A stretch of DNA of 64,000 bases from assembly GCA_050084515.1 (NCBI GenBank), contig CM114272.1:58838001-58902000 (forward strand), given 5' to 3'. The notes below the pieces were generated by a model. It was not told the origin of the DNA. It did not search any database and saw only the letters and a program-made list of their open reading frames with translations. The position numbers were made by a program, and so were the translations under genes. This document shows positions 1 through 10,765 of this stretch, piece after piece. Numbering within the stretch: position 1 is the first letter of the stretch; every line of letters starts with the position of its first letter. Source of the stretch: Blasia pusilla (taxonomy: Eukaryota > Marchantiophyta > Marchantiopsida > Blasiales).

Positions 1-728
1 GAAATTGGAAATGAAACGCTACCTCACGTTGTATGTATAATAGATCGTTAGTCATATGTACAAAAAATTGCTCCCATAATAGAGTTGGTTGAGCAAGAAT
101 GTTTTAAGCCAGAGTAATAGCAAAGAGCTTAGGAAGAGAGCAACATGTACTAATCTTAGAGGCTTCTTGCAAGCAAGAGAATACTTCTAGATCATCCTCC
201 AAGAGATCTAATTGATTGAATACAATACTCCATTAATTTTCCTTATATCTTTGTTTGAGGTTGCACCTCAAACGTGACGTAGAAGTAATCTTAGTCAATG
301 GCGTTCTTCTTCTCATGTACACAAAGTATAGATGCAACGTAATTACTTGTTGTAGCTAGCTAGTCTCTCGACTAGCTAGTATAGGTTGCAACTTTGGTGG
401 GCTACACCAAGGTCTTTCCTTCTTGGACCAATGATCATGATTGGCTTCCTAGGTTCCTTGCTAGTATGGGCGCCATAGACTAAGCTATTCGCGATGTTCC
501 AATGAAGTCGTAACCTACACTAGCAAGGTGCAACAATAGGAAGGACGGCAAAACTAGCTGCAAGACTAATGATATGCGAGATGGTACGTGTCTTGTGACT
601 AGCCTTATGTGAAAAAAAGTGCTCAGCTACTCATGGGGACAAAGCCAATATAAGCAAGATTTAAGACCTCAGAGCCAAGTTCAAAGTCAAGGGTGAGAAG
701 CAAGGAATATGTGAGTAGTGAAGATGGG
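1..728. repeat. Dispersed repeat R1, left copy (flank of element B)
   Basis: I see no gene here. Roughly 370-475 matches, in inverted orientation, the segment around 62030-62125, and roughly 505-705 matches 62100-62310 directly, so the family itself seems to have fold-back structure. The stretch around 694-703 (GAGAAGCAAG followed by GAA) is the empty version of the site that carries a MITE at 62311-62653. Element B ends at 729. Family unknown; possibly a degraded non-autonomous DNA transposon. Confidence 0.5.
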
Positions 729-1253
729 TGTCGTGCGCATACACATCGCTACTTAATATACATCGTTGGTCACATCCACACCACACAACACCGATCTTCC
801 CCACACATGGGTAGATCCACACATGTACAGAAATAAACTCATACATATACATGGAGATCACACAACCGTCCTCCTAGCTGGCAATTGGATCCCCTAACTC
901 TAGATAGAAAATATCACATCTCCCTGACATGACCTACTACCCTATACACATCTCAGACACATCCATCGTCTTATGGGAACTACATCAAGAGGGGGGGTTC
1001 GACATGACATATGCCACCCTCAAGAACAACCATCACATACCAACATGGTGGCTGCATCCCTTGCAGATCCGCACAACATACACCTCAAGCCTGTAGGTAC
1101 CACTACCAAGCTCGGATCCACTCTCCCATCCACATTCGGAAGATGACATGGCGCACAATTGCGCATATGATCCTTCCAAATCATACCATCTCGTCCCTCC
1201 AACATGAGGACTCTGGCCAGTAATACCTCGCGCACACGTAGGATTGTGCGCCA
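729..1253 (-). mobile_element. 3' tail of element B (PHD-finger region and terminal repeat), separated from B by element A
   Basis: Read on the minus strand this continues element B exactly where B stops at 10878. B's frame enters as ...DVNAW and resumes here as RTILRVRE, the peptide that copies A and C also have. Next come the sequence linking integrase to PHD finger and a PHD half (CMLCG..., LVCDGC). Then comes a short B-type terminal repeat ending GCGCACGACA at 729. Only one B-type repeat is present and there is no A2 repeat, so this end has lost part of the family's usual 3' structure. No convincing TSD links 724-728 with 16916-16920. Confidence 0.75.
1250..1253 (+). repeat. Target site duplication of element A (left), GCCA
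   Basis: GCCA at 1250-1253 precedes the TG start of element A, and GCCA at 10874-10877 follows its CA end. Removing A and one copy joins the two halves of B in a continuous reading frame, which independently supports these exact boundaries. Confidence 0.8.
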
Positions 1254-1620
1254 TGTCATGACCATACGGATTATGTCGTAGAGTATAGTGTGCTAGTAGA
1301 GGCCATACCTTATGTAGGGCCATAGTGTCTAGGTAGAGATGCGGTTTCATACATAGGGTTGGGGGTTACTCAGTTGAGGGTGACTTTTCCAATAGGGCTC
1401 GCTTTTAGGTTGGAGGATATAGTGTGGAGTGCACTCAAAGAACAGTTAGTTCTTTGAGTTGAGCCTGTTGCGTTGGGAGTTAGCCTTGGTAGTGAGTAGA
1501 GCTCTTGGCTATGGTGGTTCCCGCAAGCTTCGACTTGGATTCTCCCATCGTGGAGTGGGTTTGGCTCGATTGTATGTGATTCTATATGTGTTTTATGATA
1601 GTAGGTCTTTCACGGATTTC
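1254..1620 (+). repeat. A1 terminal repeat of element A (5' end)
   Basis: Begins TGTCATGACC and ends GGATTTC; 367 bp. The same 367 bp recurs at 10399-10765 (A2) with about 20 differences counted by eye. Unlike a normal 5' LTR it is not followed by the B sequence that follows A2, and it does not end in CA. The promoter is presumably here, but no clear TATA box was seen. Confidence 0.8.
1433..1459 (+). other. Perfect 11-bp inverted repeat (hairpin) inside A1
   Basis: ACTCAAAGAAC at 1433-1443, a five-base loop AGTTA, then GTTCTTTGAGT at 1449-1459. The left arm sequence occurs a third time at 1621-1631, directly at the A1/leader boundary. In the A2 copy the left arm carries a substitution (CAAAAAAC). 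It could act in transcript folding, dimerisation or primer placement; role unknown. Confidence 0.6.
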
Positions 1621-3224
1621 ACTCAAAGAACTAGAGTAGATCGATGGTAGCTTGGATTGTGGATCAGTAGGATCTGGTTAGGGTTGATTATGTATTCAGC
1701 CGTGGATGTTCGTGGCTTGTGGCCTATGCTGGAGGTAAGAATATGGTGCATGGTTGGTTGGGAAAGAAGCGCCTTGCTGAGAGCTTTCCAACGTGCTTTA
1801 GATTGCCGGATTTCGTCAAGGAAGTTGGAAGTTATCAAGGATTGAAGATTCTGGTTCGTGTTCAACGGTTTTCTGATGTGGAGAGTTTGGAGTGCGGAAG
1901 CTCTGTTGAAGTTCATCCAGATCGGGTGAGAAGTTCCTATTGCTACTTGTATTGTGATCTCATGTGAAGCTATCAGCTTGAGTGTGTGGACCGTTGCGGA
2001 TTTCTGCGTGCATGAATCTGGGCGGGAGCGCTGTCGGATTTGCGATTCTGGAGGTGTATGGACAACAAGTTTTTTTGATTTTTAGCTCGGAGTATAGAGC
2101 TTAGTTGTAGCTGATTTTTTGTGTAGAGATAGCTATAGTGGTCAATTGAATTCTGGTCAAAATGGATTCAATTTTGGTTGAGGATTTGTGGAGTAATTGC
2201 TGATTGAAATTTTGAGGACTAGCTCAAGGTCTATAGTGGACAGCGGATCGGAGGGGCTGGTTGGTTGGTGACTCGTTCGTTTTTGGAGACGCCTATCCCA
2301 TTGGCGGCGCCTTGGTTGGGCCTCTCTCCATATTGAAGCATGGCGAACGGGGCGATAGGGGCATGTCTTGGCGTTTCGAGGCAACTCGAGGCAACTCGTG
2401 GTAGCTCGGGGCGAGTGGGCGTGAGAGGCGGAGTAAGGAGCAAGGAGCAAGGAAGCAAGCTTGTTTGTTTGGGCGTGAGGCATTTTTTGCACAATTTGTG
2501 ATTTGGGTGTAGCATAACTGGTCACCCATCTTTGGGCTATTATGCCTGGAAGACGCTTAACTGCTGAGTTCTTAACTATGCCAGTGTACACACTAGTGTA
2601 GCTCATTTGGTGCTGTTTGGAGATGTGTTAGGCGCTTTATGCATCTCAAGTTTTTTGGTTGATGGACCTCTAGCGCATAGTACGGTGTAGCCTCTCCATG
2701 CAGATGATATTTTCAGGTGTTGCGAGTTCGACTAGCACGTCATCGACCCGCGACGGAGTAGCTATTGCGTTATAATTGTATGGTGGGTTCTGTGGATTCA
2801 GGGGGTGCCATGTTTGGTGGATTGTGTTACCTTGATTTCCATTTGCGATTGGAGGGTTGTCTTTGGACTTCTTGTGTTTGGATCCCCTCCATCGTTGCTT
2901 CTTGCTTGCGCGCCCATTGTTAGGGTTGACGTTGATTTCCAGAGTAGTGTTACTCCTGTGTGCTACCGGTAGTGAGGATGGAGTGATGACGAGTAGACCG
3001 TGGGAGGCTTCTTGTGGTGCTGACAAGTTAGGTTGCCTACACCCATAGCTAGTAGAGCTAGAATAGTACAGCGAAATTGACGTCACTTGGTTACTTAGTG
3101 GTGGTAATTTGGTGGTCGTGCGGCATCGGCGTTGGTCATCACGGAGCTGTCTGGTGGTCTGGTTGGGGACCGTGATGCGGATAGTGGTGGTTTCACACGG
3201 AGTGGATTGAGGTATTGGCTACCT
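1621..3224 (+). other. Leader of element A, about 1.6 kb, no recognisable gene
   Basis: Between A1 and the first gag-like codons there are only short frames without recognisable domains. A tRNA primer site would be expected just after A1; a TGG occurs near 1645 but I cannot match it to a tRNA with confidence. Elements B and C have leaders of similar length but different sequence. Confidence 0.5.
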
Positions 3225-5558
3225 TTCCACTTCGGCGGTTGATGAAGAGGAGGACGAGGGTGTTCCAAACACCGAGTCTTCTACGTTGTTATCGAGTGTT
3301 GCAGCTCCATTGATTTGGGACATGGACGTGATATATGGGGCCATGAAGGGCCCACGACGATACTCGGGTGCAGTGGGCACCATTGAGTTGGAGGACTTCA
3401 TGCAGGAGTTTGATACGTGGTATGATATGCAGATGTTGCGGAACGCCACGTTGTTTACACCCTTCTTGGCTTGGAAGAGGTTGTTTCAGCACTTGGAGGG
3501 ACCACCCATAGATGATTACCATGAGTTTAGGAAGGATCATGTTGCTGAGATTGAGGCGTGGAGACAATATTGGTCTCCAAGCTATGTGTCTATCACCCAT
3601 GTATTGGTAGTAGTGCTCCTACTATGCCAGCCAGCCCGATGTTGAGTGGTACAAGTACGACCCGGAGTGGGGGTACCAGTGCGGGTACTAGTAGAGGTAC
3701 TAGTGCCCCACCATTGTTCAACCCGGTTGCAGAGTTCTTCAAGAGGTTGAAGAAGAACTATCAGGGAGTGAAGACAGAGAAGTTGAGGAGTCTTCAGGAA
3801 TTTGAGCGAAAGACTGGTGAGAGTCTTCGTGAGGCATACACTCGTATGCGACGCTTGATTTCAGTTACCTAGGGTGTGACTGAGGCTTAGGCAGTCCAGT
3901 TTTGGTATGGGATCTTGGACAGAGAGTTGCGCCGTAGGGTACATGATGCTACTTTTATGAGTGATGATTCACCCACATTGACTCATGTGTTTGCTCTATC
4001 TGAGAAGATTGAGCTTAACATGGTGAAGGAGAGAGTGGTGACATTCGCATTCAGTAGAGATACAACTACTACTTCTCGTGTTCAGCAGCCCACCTCACAA
4101 TCTCGTAGTACTGGTGGTGGTAGTAGAAGTGGGAGTAGTGGGAGTCATGGGGGGTACACACGACCTCAGTCAGGTCCTAGAGGGATACTTGCACAGAGAC
4201 CATTGCCTTCATTTTCTGCCCCGCAGCAAGGATAGTCATGTTGGACATGTGGAGGTGATCATGTTAGGAGGTTTTATCCCTAAGAGGATGGGAGACGGAA
4301 TTTGGAGGATGGGCCTCAGTCGGCCCAAACTCAGTGTGATCATTGCGGGAGACCAGGTCATCCTCGAGAGCGTTGCTTTGATCTTCATCCAGAGTTGAGA
4401 TCAAGCCGCGGCCGCGGTGGAGTAGCTCCGAGAGGCCGAGGTGGTAGAGGTGGTAGGGGTGGTAGAGGTGGACTAGTGGTTGGAGAGCCTATGGTGGCTA
4501 CCCCTACCACTACGACACAGTCAGCTATGGCTGCCAGGATTGAGCAGTTGGAGCAAAAATTGGCTACTATGGCTCGTATCCAACATAGATCAGGTTCGGG
4601 AGCAGGGGCTTCCAGCTCTTATGGAGGGGATGATCTCTCTTATATGGCGAGTGCAGCACAGGTTGAGGCATCAGCTGCAATTACGAGAGGAGCCACTCAA
4701 GCATCAGAGCCACGTGGTGCTACTGTGGAGTTGGACCCACAGAGGGATGAGGCTGGGAGGCAGGCTAGGCTTCCCCATTCATTCTTGTTGTCTGAGGTGC
4801 TTAGGACTCCATCCATGGTTCCTACGCAGCCTATTGAGCCGGCAATGGGGACTGAGGCATCTACATCGCGTGTAGTAGACACGGATGCAGCATCCAGTGC
4901 TGTATTGCGGATGGCAGCTTTTGTGTTGGGATCCCCATTGTTTTCGGCCACGGAGCTGATGGCTTTAGGAGTTGACTTAGCTCTTGTATTTCAGCTAGCA
5001 GCCAAGTTGTGTGAACGTGGGGGTGTTACTGCTACACGTTCTGAGGTGGATGAGGATGTTGCGGTGGAGCGACCTTCTATGTCAGGTGTAGCATTGAGTA
5101 CCAGTGCTACTTGGCATGCAGCAGCGGTGAAGATGGATGCATTACTAGCCCGGCCAGCCATTGATCATGAGAGGCTTATACCCGGTGTATGTATGTTGGA
5201 CAACCGGAGTGGGATATTCCGATTGGTGAGTCCTATAGGACAGGTATGTAGACCAGATAGAGTCTTGTTCGACTCTGGTGCCCAACCTTTAATGTTGGGA
5301 AAGGCGGCATGTATTGGTTTGGGTATTCGGAGGTCAGAGCTTGAGCCTTGCCCATTCCAGATTCAAACATCACTTGGAGGAGCCAATGATAGGTCTCAAT
5401 TCATGACACGGGAGAAGTTCTCTGTACAGTTGAGACCAGATCATGCGATTGATAGCTCCCGGTTGGGAGTACCTGCAGTGGTCACATCAGCCGAGTCGTA
5501 TGATGTACTAGTTGGAGGAGTAGTATTATACCCGATGGGTTTTCAGATGGATTACTAG
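3225..5558 (+). pseudogene. gag-protease of element A
   Basis: Capsid-like part at about 3225-4235, interrupted by a frameshift near 3600 and stops near 3870 and 3888. It has conserved blocks such as GAVGTIELEDF, PPIDDYHEF and ESLREAYTRMRRLI that copies B and C share. A nucleocapsid knuckle CDHCGRPGHPRERC (CX2CX4HX4C) lies at about 4338, followed by RGG repeats. The same 418-codon frame (4302-5558) runs on to an aspartic protease with LFDSGAQ at about 5270 and a VLVGGVVLYPMGF end. No clear start ATG is visible; coding similarity to B and C begins near 3225. Role in family: structural protein and polyprotein-processing enzyme. Confidence 0.75.
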
Positions 5559-5559
5559 A

Positions 5560-6755
5560 TTGAGACAGCGTCTTATAGACCTGGTTGGCAGTCCGGGGAT
5601 GGCTCCTGTGGATGAGGAGGTAGAGGAAGTCCCTAGTTTTGCAGCAGTGGCATCCTCATCGTTGGATGTGCCACTTTGGAGTTCAGGCGGTGCACTACGG
5701 GCAGAGGCGTCGCCTAGTGCAGAGGAGGCTTGGTGTGAGGTGTTATATACCTCACGAGGAAGAGGAGGCCCCACGACGGACTCCTACTGGTCAGTCGATT
5801 GGGTTATCCCCTTTGGATACTAAACCCATTGTATGGCAGTATCCGCCGGAGGGCATTTGTGTGTTAGATCTCTTTGGTGGGATTAGCACTGGTTTGGCTG
5901 TAGTGTTGCAGACCGGTATTCTTGTGCGGAGATACGTGTATATGGAGCGAGATGAGAGTCTCATCCCGACATGTCGGTCAGTTGATGCGGAGATATACTG
6001 AGTTGTTGCCACCATAAGCTATTCGTGGGTACCAACGTGCTTTGCCATCACACATTGCATTGTTGGGGGCGCAAGACCTTGAGAGGGTTGGTCTTGTGGA
6101 TTTGGTGATTGCTGGATGGCCATGTCAGGGTCATATACGTGCTAGTCGTGGTGAGGGATTACACGACCCTAGGTCTCAATTATTTTGGGAGATGTTACGG
6201 GTGTTACGACATCTTCAGATTCATCAGGCACGTGCTCCAGCTTACATTCTGGAGAATGTTCCATTGTTGGGTGACACTCGGACTCGGATGATGGCGAGTG
6301 TTCACGAGGTGCGGTCTTGGATTGGACCAGCGGTGTTGTTGGATGCAACGCGAGTTGGCTCACGTGCACATTGTCCACGCTTGTGGTGGACAAACTTGTT
6401 GCCTAGGGAGGTTCTACGTCGAGCGTATGATGTAGTGCAACGGGATCCTTGCCTTACAGTGGATAGTATCTTGGATACTGGGCGACTTTCTCAGGTGGTG
6501 AGGGTTATTGATCGGTCACCCATGGCAGTGGTGAACCGTGTGGGCCAGCCTAGGATGGCACTACCCACATTTGTGAGTTTTCCCTCGTCACATGCCTATA
6601 GGGAAGTTGGTCCCGGGCTTGTATGGGTTTCTCATGTGCGACAATTGGTTGAGCCTAACACTGATGAGAGAGAGTGTGCGATGGGATTTGCTACTGATGT
6701 GACAGCAAATCTGAGTCTTCACGACGTCATGTGTTGGGTCAGGCCATGGACCTGA
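5560..6755 (+). pseudogene. C5 cytosine DNA methyltransferase (DNMT3/DRM-like) of element A
   Basis: Lies directly after the protease stop and before RT. Catalytic motifs appear in order. Motif I is VLDLFGGISTG (about 5864). Motif IV is AGWPCQG, with the catalytic Cys codon at 6123-6125, followed by an LFWEMLRVL block. Motif VI is ENV (6252-6260), the motif VIII region is SRAHCPRLWW, and the IX/X region is ERECAMGF. The FPSSHAYR block and the short target-recognition region recall DNMT3-type enzymes. The enzyme transfers methyl from SAM to carbon 5 of cytosine. Two frameshifts (about 5740-5800, and 6001-6042) break this copy; the frame from 6042 to 6755 is open and holds motifs IV-X. Copy C has motifs I-IV in one frame, so the family once had an intact enzyme. 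De novo versus maintenance activity cannot be told from this. Confidence 0.85.
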
Positions 6756-7123
6756 ATTGTTTAACTTGGATTTTGAGTCTTGGTATGGCCGAGTAGCGTC
6801 GACTTCGGACTATGTCTGTGGGTCTTCCACCCCTTGTGATGAGCTCGATGGCTACCGGGACGATAGAGGCATCGGCTGGGGGCGAGGAGAGTAGTATTTT
6901 GCATCCTTGGAGTAAATGGGATGTAATGGCTGGTCATGTGGAGTTGGTTGCTCATGCTCGTGGAGGAGTTATTTGCTCACGTGATGGTGTAGCTAAGGGT
7001 GTACTATCTTGTGAGGGGGTTGTGTAGCAGCCAATGGCATCGTCCTCTCTCTCTAGTGTGCTAGTGGAGGAGACTTGGGAGCCATAACTTGGGCCCAAGC
7101 TTATGGGAGGTTAGAAACGACGC
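6756..7123 (+). other. Linker between methyltransferase and reverse transcriptase (element A)
   Basis: About 370 bp with only a short open frame (6812-7027) and no recognised domain. The equivalent position in copy C, just after the methyltransferase stop, is where the chromovirus inserted. A stop closes the methyltransferase in A and C, so pol is either a separate frame or reached by recoding or splicing. Confidence 0.45.
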
Positions 7124-9823
7124 TTGACACAGTTCCTATGTGCTTATAGGAGTTGTTTTGCCTTTAGCATGAAGGAGTTGGGTGTTTTGGTTCGACCCGG
7201 TATACGGATTGATTTGGCTAGTGATACGCCAATCTTGCGTCGTCCCTACAGATACAGTGATATGGAGAGGGACCTGATTCAGAGTAGGACGTTGGACCTT
7301 TTGGAGGCTAGATTAGTGGAGTTGTTGCATGGAGAGTATGCATCAGCCATTATCATGCTTGCTAAAAAGGATGTGCATGGCAACTACATGGATAGGCGGA
7401 TACGTGGAGATTACCGTCCTATCAATCAGCAGACCAAGGCTGATAGGTATGCCATGCCTACACCTGAGGAGATCTTTGATGTGGTGGGATAGGCAAATAT
7501 TTTCAGTACTTTGGATCTTCGGGCAAGATACCATCAATTGCCGATTCGAGAGAGTGACAAGGCCAAGACAACATTTTGGGGTGTCAACTCTCATGGCAAG
7601 GATTGTTTGTACCATCGAAATTCTTACCCTTTCGGTTGAAGAATGCACCTGCCGAGTTTCAGAGAGTGATGGATAGGATCCTAGCAGGGTTGGATTTTGT
7701 TCGGTGTTACATTGATGATATCTTGGTGTTCAGTAACACGGTGGAGGAGCATCAGATACATTTGGAGATGGTGTTTGAGCGGTTGAAAGCTCATCGTCTA
7801 CGTTTGCATCCAGGAAAGTGTAAGTTCTTCCATGAGGATGTTGAGTACTTGGGTCATGTGATCTATCCAGATGGTTTGGAAGTTCAGCAAGCAAAGGTGG
7901 AGGCTATTGCACTTATTCCTCGTCTGGTAGATGTGAGTAGAGTTCGGGAATTCATGGGATTGGCGAACTACTATGGGAGGTATGTGAAGGGATTTAGTGC
8001 TATGGCAAAGCCTTTGAACCAATTGTTGAAATCAGATCAGGAGTGGCAGTGTGGAGATGATCAGGAGAGAGCTTTTGTGGAGCTCAAGGCCATTGGTGGC
8101 GGCGCCTATCTTGAGAGACCTATTAGAGGGCGCCCATTTCGATTACAACGATTGGAGTAGGTTGGGACTTGGGCGGCGTTGACACAACATGATGATGAGC
8201 ACATGGAGTTTGTGGTGGCCTATGCAAGTCGGAATAATGCAAATGAGTCGCGCTCTGATTCATATGAGGGAGAGTGCTTGGAAGTAGTGTGGTGTGGCAC
8301 ACTTTAGGTGTTACTTGTTTGGCACACAATTTACCCTTATTTCGATCACCGGCCGCTCAAGTGGTTGATGGAGTCGACAAGCTTACGAGAAGCTTGCACG
8401 GTGGGCTCTTATCTTACAGGAGTATGACTTCCAGGTGGTACATAGACCTGGAGTTGCCAACCTTGATGCTGATGGGTTGAGTAGGAACTCATGTACTAGC
8501 CAAGAGGATGCAACTTGGGCTAGATGGCATGGCGAGGTTGATGAGGAGATGGTGCCAGGTTGGCATGCATCCGCCTTTTTATGTTGGTTAGGGATGGACT
8601 CTAGTATGGAGGACCACCTGACATATTACTCTAGTCAAAGGGTAGATGGCTAGCCTTCATATCCTAAGGTTGGAGATGGTGGTATGGATGAACGTGATAT
8701 TCATGATGATGCGTTGGTGTTGGAGTTCCTAGGGACCAGTAGGATGCCAGGCATAGTGAATTCCAAGGAGCGAGACCGTGTTCTTCAACGTGCTAAGAGG
8801 TATCGATTGGAGGGAACACATATTCTCAGTGTGTGGGAGGATGGTAGAGTATGAGTAGTGCCGCATTTGGCTCAGAGAGAGCGCATTGTGCGACATGCCC
8901 ATGAGGAGTTGGGACATTTTGGGGTAAAGCGTACGTATAGCTTACTCCTTGGTGAGTATTGGTGGCGTGGCATGCATACTCAGGTGCAGCAGTTGGTGTC
9001 ACGTTGTATGGTTTGTGACTGGGTGAGGGCATCATTCAATGCCCCTACACCACAGTTACACCCCTTGCCTATTATGGGGTTGGGTTACCGTTGGAGTGTG
9101 GACTTTGCGGGACCGTTACTGTTGACTGTACGACATCATCGATATGTGTTGGTGTCAAGTGGATTGAGTTAGTGGCATTACCTGACAAGGCAAGTGAGGG
9201 AACGGCATATGTGTTTCTTGATAGAGTGCTTAGTCATTTTGGTGCACCAGCTGAAGTGCTGACCGACCAGGATACATAGTTTCAAGGTGAGTTTCAGGTC
9301 TTGTGTGACAAGGCGTTGATTGATCATCGGACCACGTCTCGAGATCATCCAGAGGTGGATGGTTTGGCTGAGCGTGTGGTTCAGACGATGAAGAGGGCAT
9401 TGCGCAAGTATGGCCTCTGAAGGGCATCTTGAGCAGGATATTCAGTTGCCATGGTTAGCCATGGGGTATAGGTTCAGTCGCCAAGCATCCTTGGCTTCCT
9501 TCTCACCTTATTTTCTATTATACGGCCGGGATCCAGACTTGCCAGCAGCAATTCGTCCGAAGTCTAGTGAGGTGGTGAAACTTGATGACCCAGAGATGTG
9601 GATGAGAGTGTGTTCTCAGCGGGGAGAGCTCTTTCGGAGAGTTATGCCAACAGCCTTTGAGAATCTTGCCATTGCTCAACACAGGGATACGTTGCGGTAT
9701 GCAACCATTCGGGGTGGAGGTTATCGACCATCGATTCGTAGGTTCCATGTGGGGGACTATGTCTATTTGCAGCAGATTTCACCAACAACGTTGGATGTGA
9801 CGGCAGGCCGTACTATTTTATGA
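7124..9823 (+). pseudogene. pol of element A: reverse transcriptase, RNase H, DDE integrase
   Basis: The RT N-part has FAFSMKELGVL, DTPILRRPYRYS and RGDYRPIN (7124-7492). The RT catalytic motif is CYIDDILVFS (about 7709). The RNase H region at 8160-8480 (AYASR, EGECLEVVW, LDADGLSR) is frame-broken. Integrase has a zinc-binding start HAHEELGHFG...CMVCD (8887-9020). Its catalytic triad is WSVDFAGPL, VLTDQDT and DHPEVDGLAERV (D, D, E; about 9090-9385), with a C-terminal fold to RFHVGDYVYL (about 9740). Stops at several sites (for example 7490, 8158, 8285, 9280) make it inactive. The homologous frame in B keeps the triad with fewer stops. The integrase is the DDE type, not a tyrosine recombinase. 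Confidence 0.85.
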
Positions 9824-10117
9824 GTGCGCGAGGTGTTAGCTTCTGGAGTTCTCATGTTGGAGGGTCGTGATGGAGTTTTTTGGAAGGATAGTGTGCGTAA
9901 TTGTGCGCCATGCCATCTTCCAAATGTGGATGGTATTGTTGATCCAAGCTTAGCCATGATACGTGCTAGCTTGAGGTGCATGTTGTGTGGGTCTCTTGGT
10001 AACGCAGCGCGTATGTTGGTGTGTGATCGGTGTTCTAGGGGTTGGCACATGATGTGTTTGACTCCACGTATGGATGTTGTTCCTACTGGAAGGTGGGTTT
10101 GTCCTCGATGTACTTAG
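9824..10117 (+). pseudogene. PHD finger at the integrase C-terminus (element A)
   Basis: In the same frame as the integrase tail but after a TGA (9821-9823). Copies B and C have arginine there, so the stop fits a CGA to TGA change. The PHD pattern is complete here: CMLC, CDRC, GWH, C, and WVCPRC with the usual L-V-C-D-x-C-x-x-G-W-H-M-x-C-L-T-P signature. PHD fingers read histone H3 tails in known families; a targeting role for integration is inference, by analogy with chromodomains of chromovirus integrases. About 50 residues (ILRVREVL...) link it to the integrase. There is no chromodomain. Confidence 0.85.
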
Positions 10118-10289
10118 GAGAGGTAGATGACTTGATCTATGCATGATATGGATTACAGATAGGCGACTAACGATGGGGCAACCTAGCACCCGGCCTTCTG
10201 ATTCGTGCACCCAAGAAGGTGTATAGCATGTAGTAGATGTATAGGGCTACATGGGAGTTAGAGGGACCTAACCGCCAGTTAGGGGGGCA

Positions 10290-10396
10290 AGTTGTGGTAC
10301 ACTTGTGTTTGTGGATGCTCTCGTCTATGTTATGTATGTATGTGAGTATGGTATGTCAGCGATGTATGTTGTATGACGATGTGGATTCGCACGACA
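10290..10396 (+). repeat. B1 repeat of element A
   Basis: 107 bp from AGTTGTGGTACAC to TTCGCACGACA. It is repeated as B2 at 10767-10873 with one difference seen by eye. It lies downstream of the PHD region and is separated from A2 by the dinucleotide GC (10397-10398), so the junction reads CGACA-GC-TGTCATG. Confidence 0.8.
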
Positions 10397-10398
10397 GC

Positions 10399-10765
10399 TG
10401 TCATGACCATACGGATTATGTCGTAGAGTATAATGTGCTAGTAGAGGCCATATCTTATATAGGGTCGTAGTGTCTAGGTAGAGATGCGGTTTCATACATA
10501 GGGTTGGGGGTTACTCAGTTGAGGGTGACTTTTCCAGTAGGGCCCGCTCTTAGGTTGGAGGATATAGTGTTGAGTGCACTCAAAAAACAGTTAGTTCTTT
10601 GAGTTGAGCCTGTTGCTTTGGGAGTTAGCCTTGGGAGTGAGTAGAGCTCTTGGCTATGATGGTTCCCTCAAGCTTTGACCTGGATTCTCCCATCGTGGAG
10701 TGGGTTTGGCTCGATTGTATGTGATTCTATGCGTGTTTTGTGACAGTAGGTCTTTCACGGATTTC
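10399..10765 (+). repeat. A2 repeat of element A
   Basis: A second 367-bp copy of A1, starting TGTCATGACC and ending GGATTTC. It is flanked by B1 and B2, giving the A1-internal-B1-A2-B2 layout. Confidence 0.8.

Noticed and set aside
1254-1620. A alone as an ordinary 367-bp LTR of element A
   Set aside because: It does not end in CA, and the TSD and the empty-site frame of B place the 3' end beyond B2, not at the end of A2.
7124-10117. Classification as a DIRS/Ngaro tyrosine-recombinase element because of the split repeats
   Set aside because: The pol region has a clear DDE integrase with zinc-binding start; no tyrosine recombinase region is present and a TSD exists.
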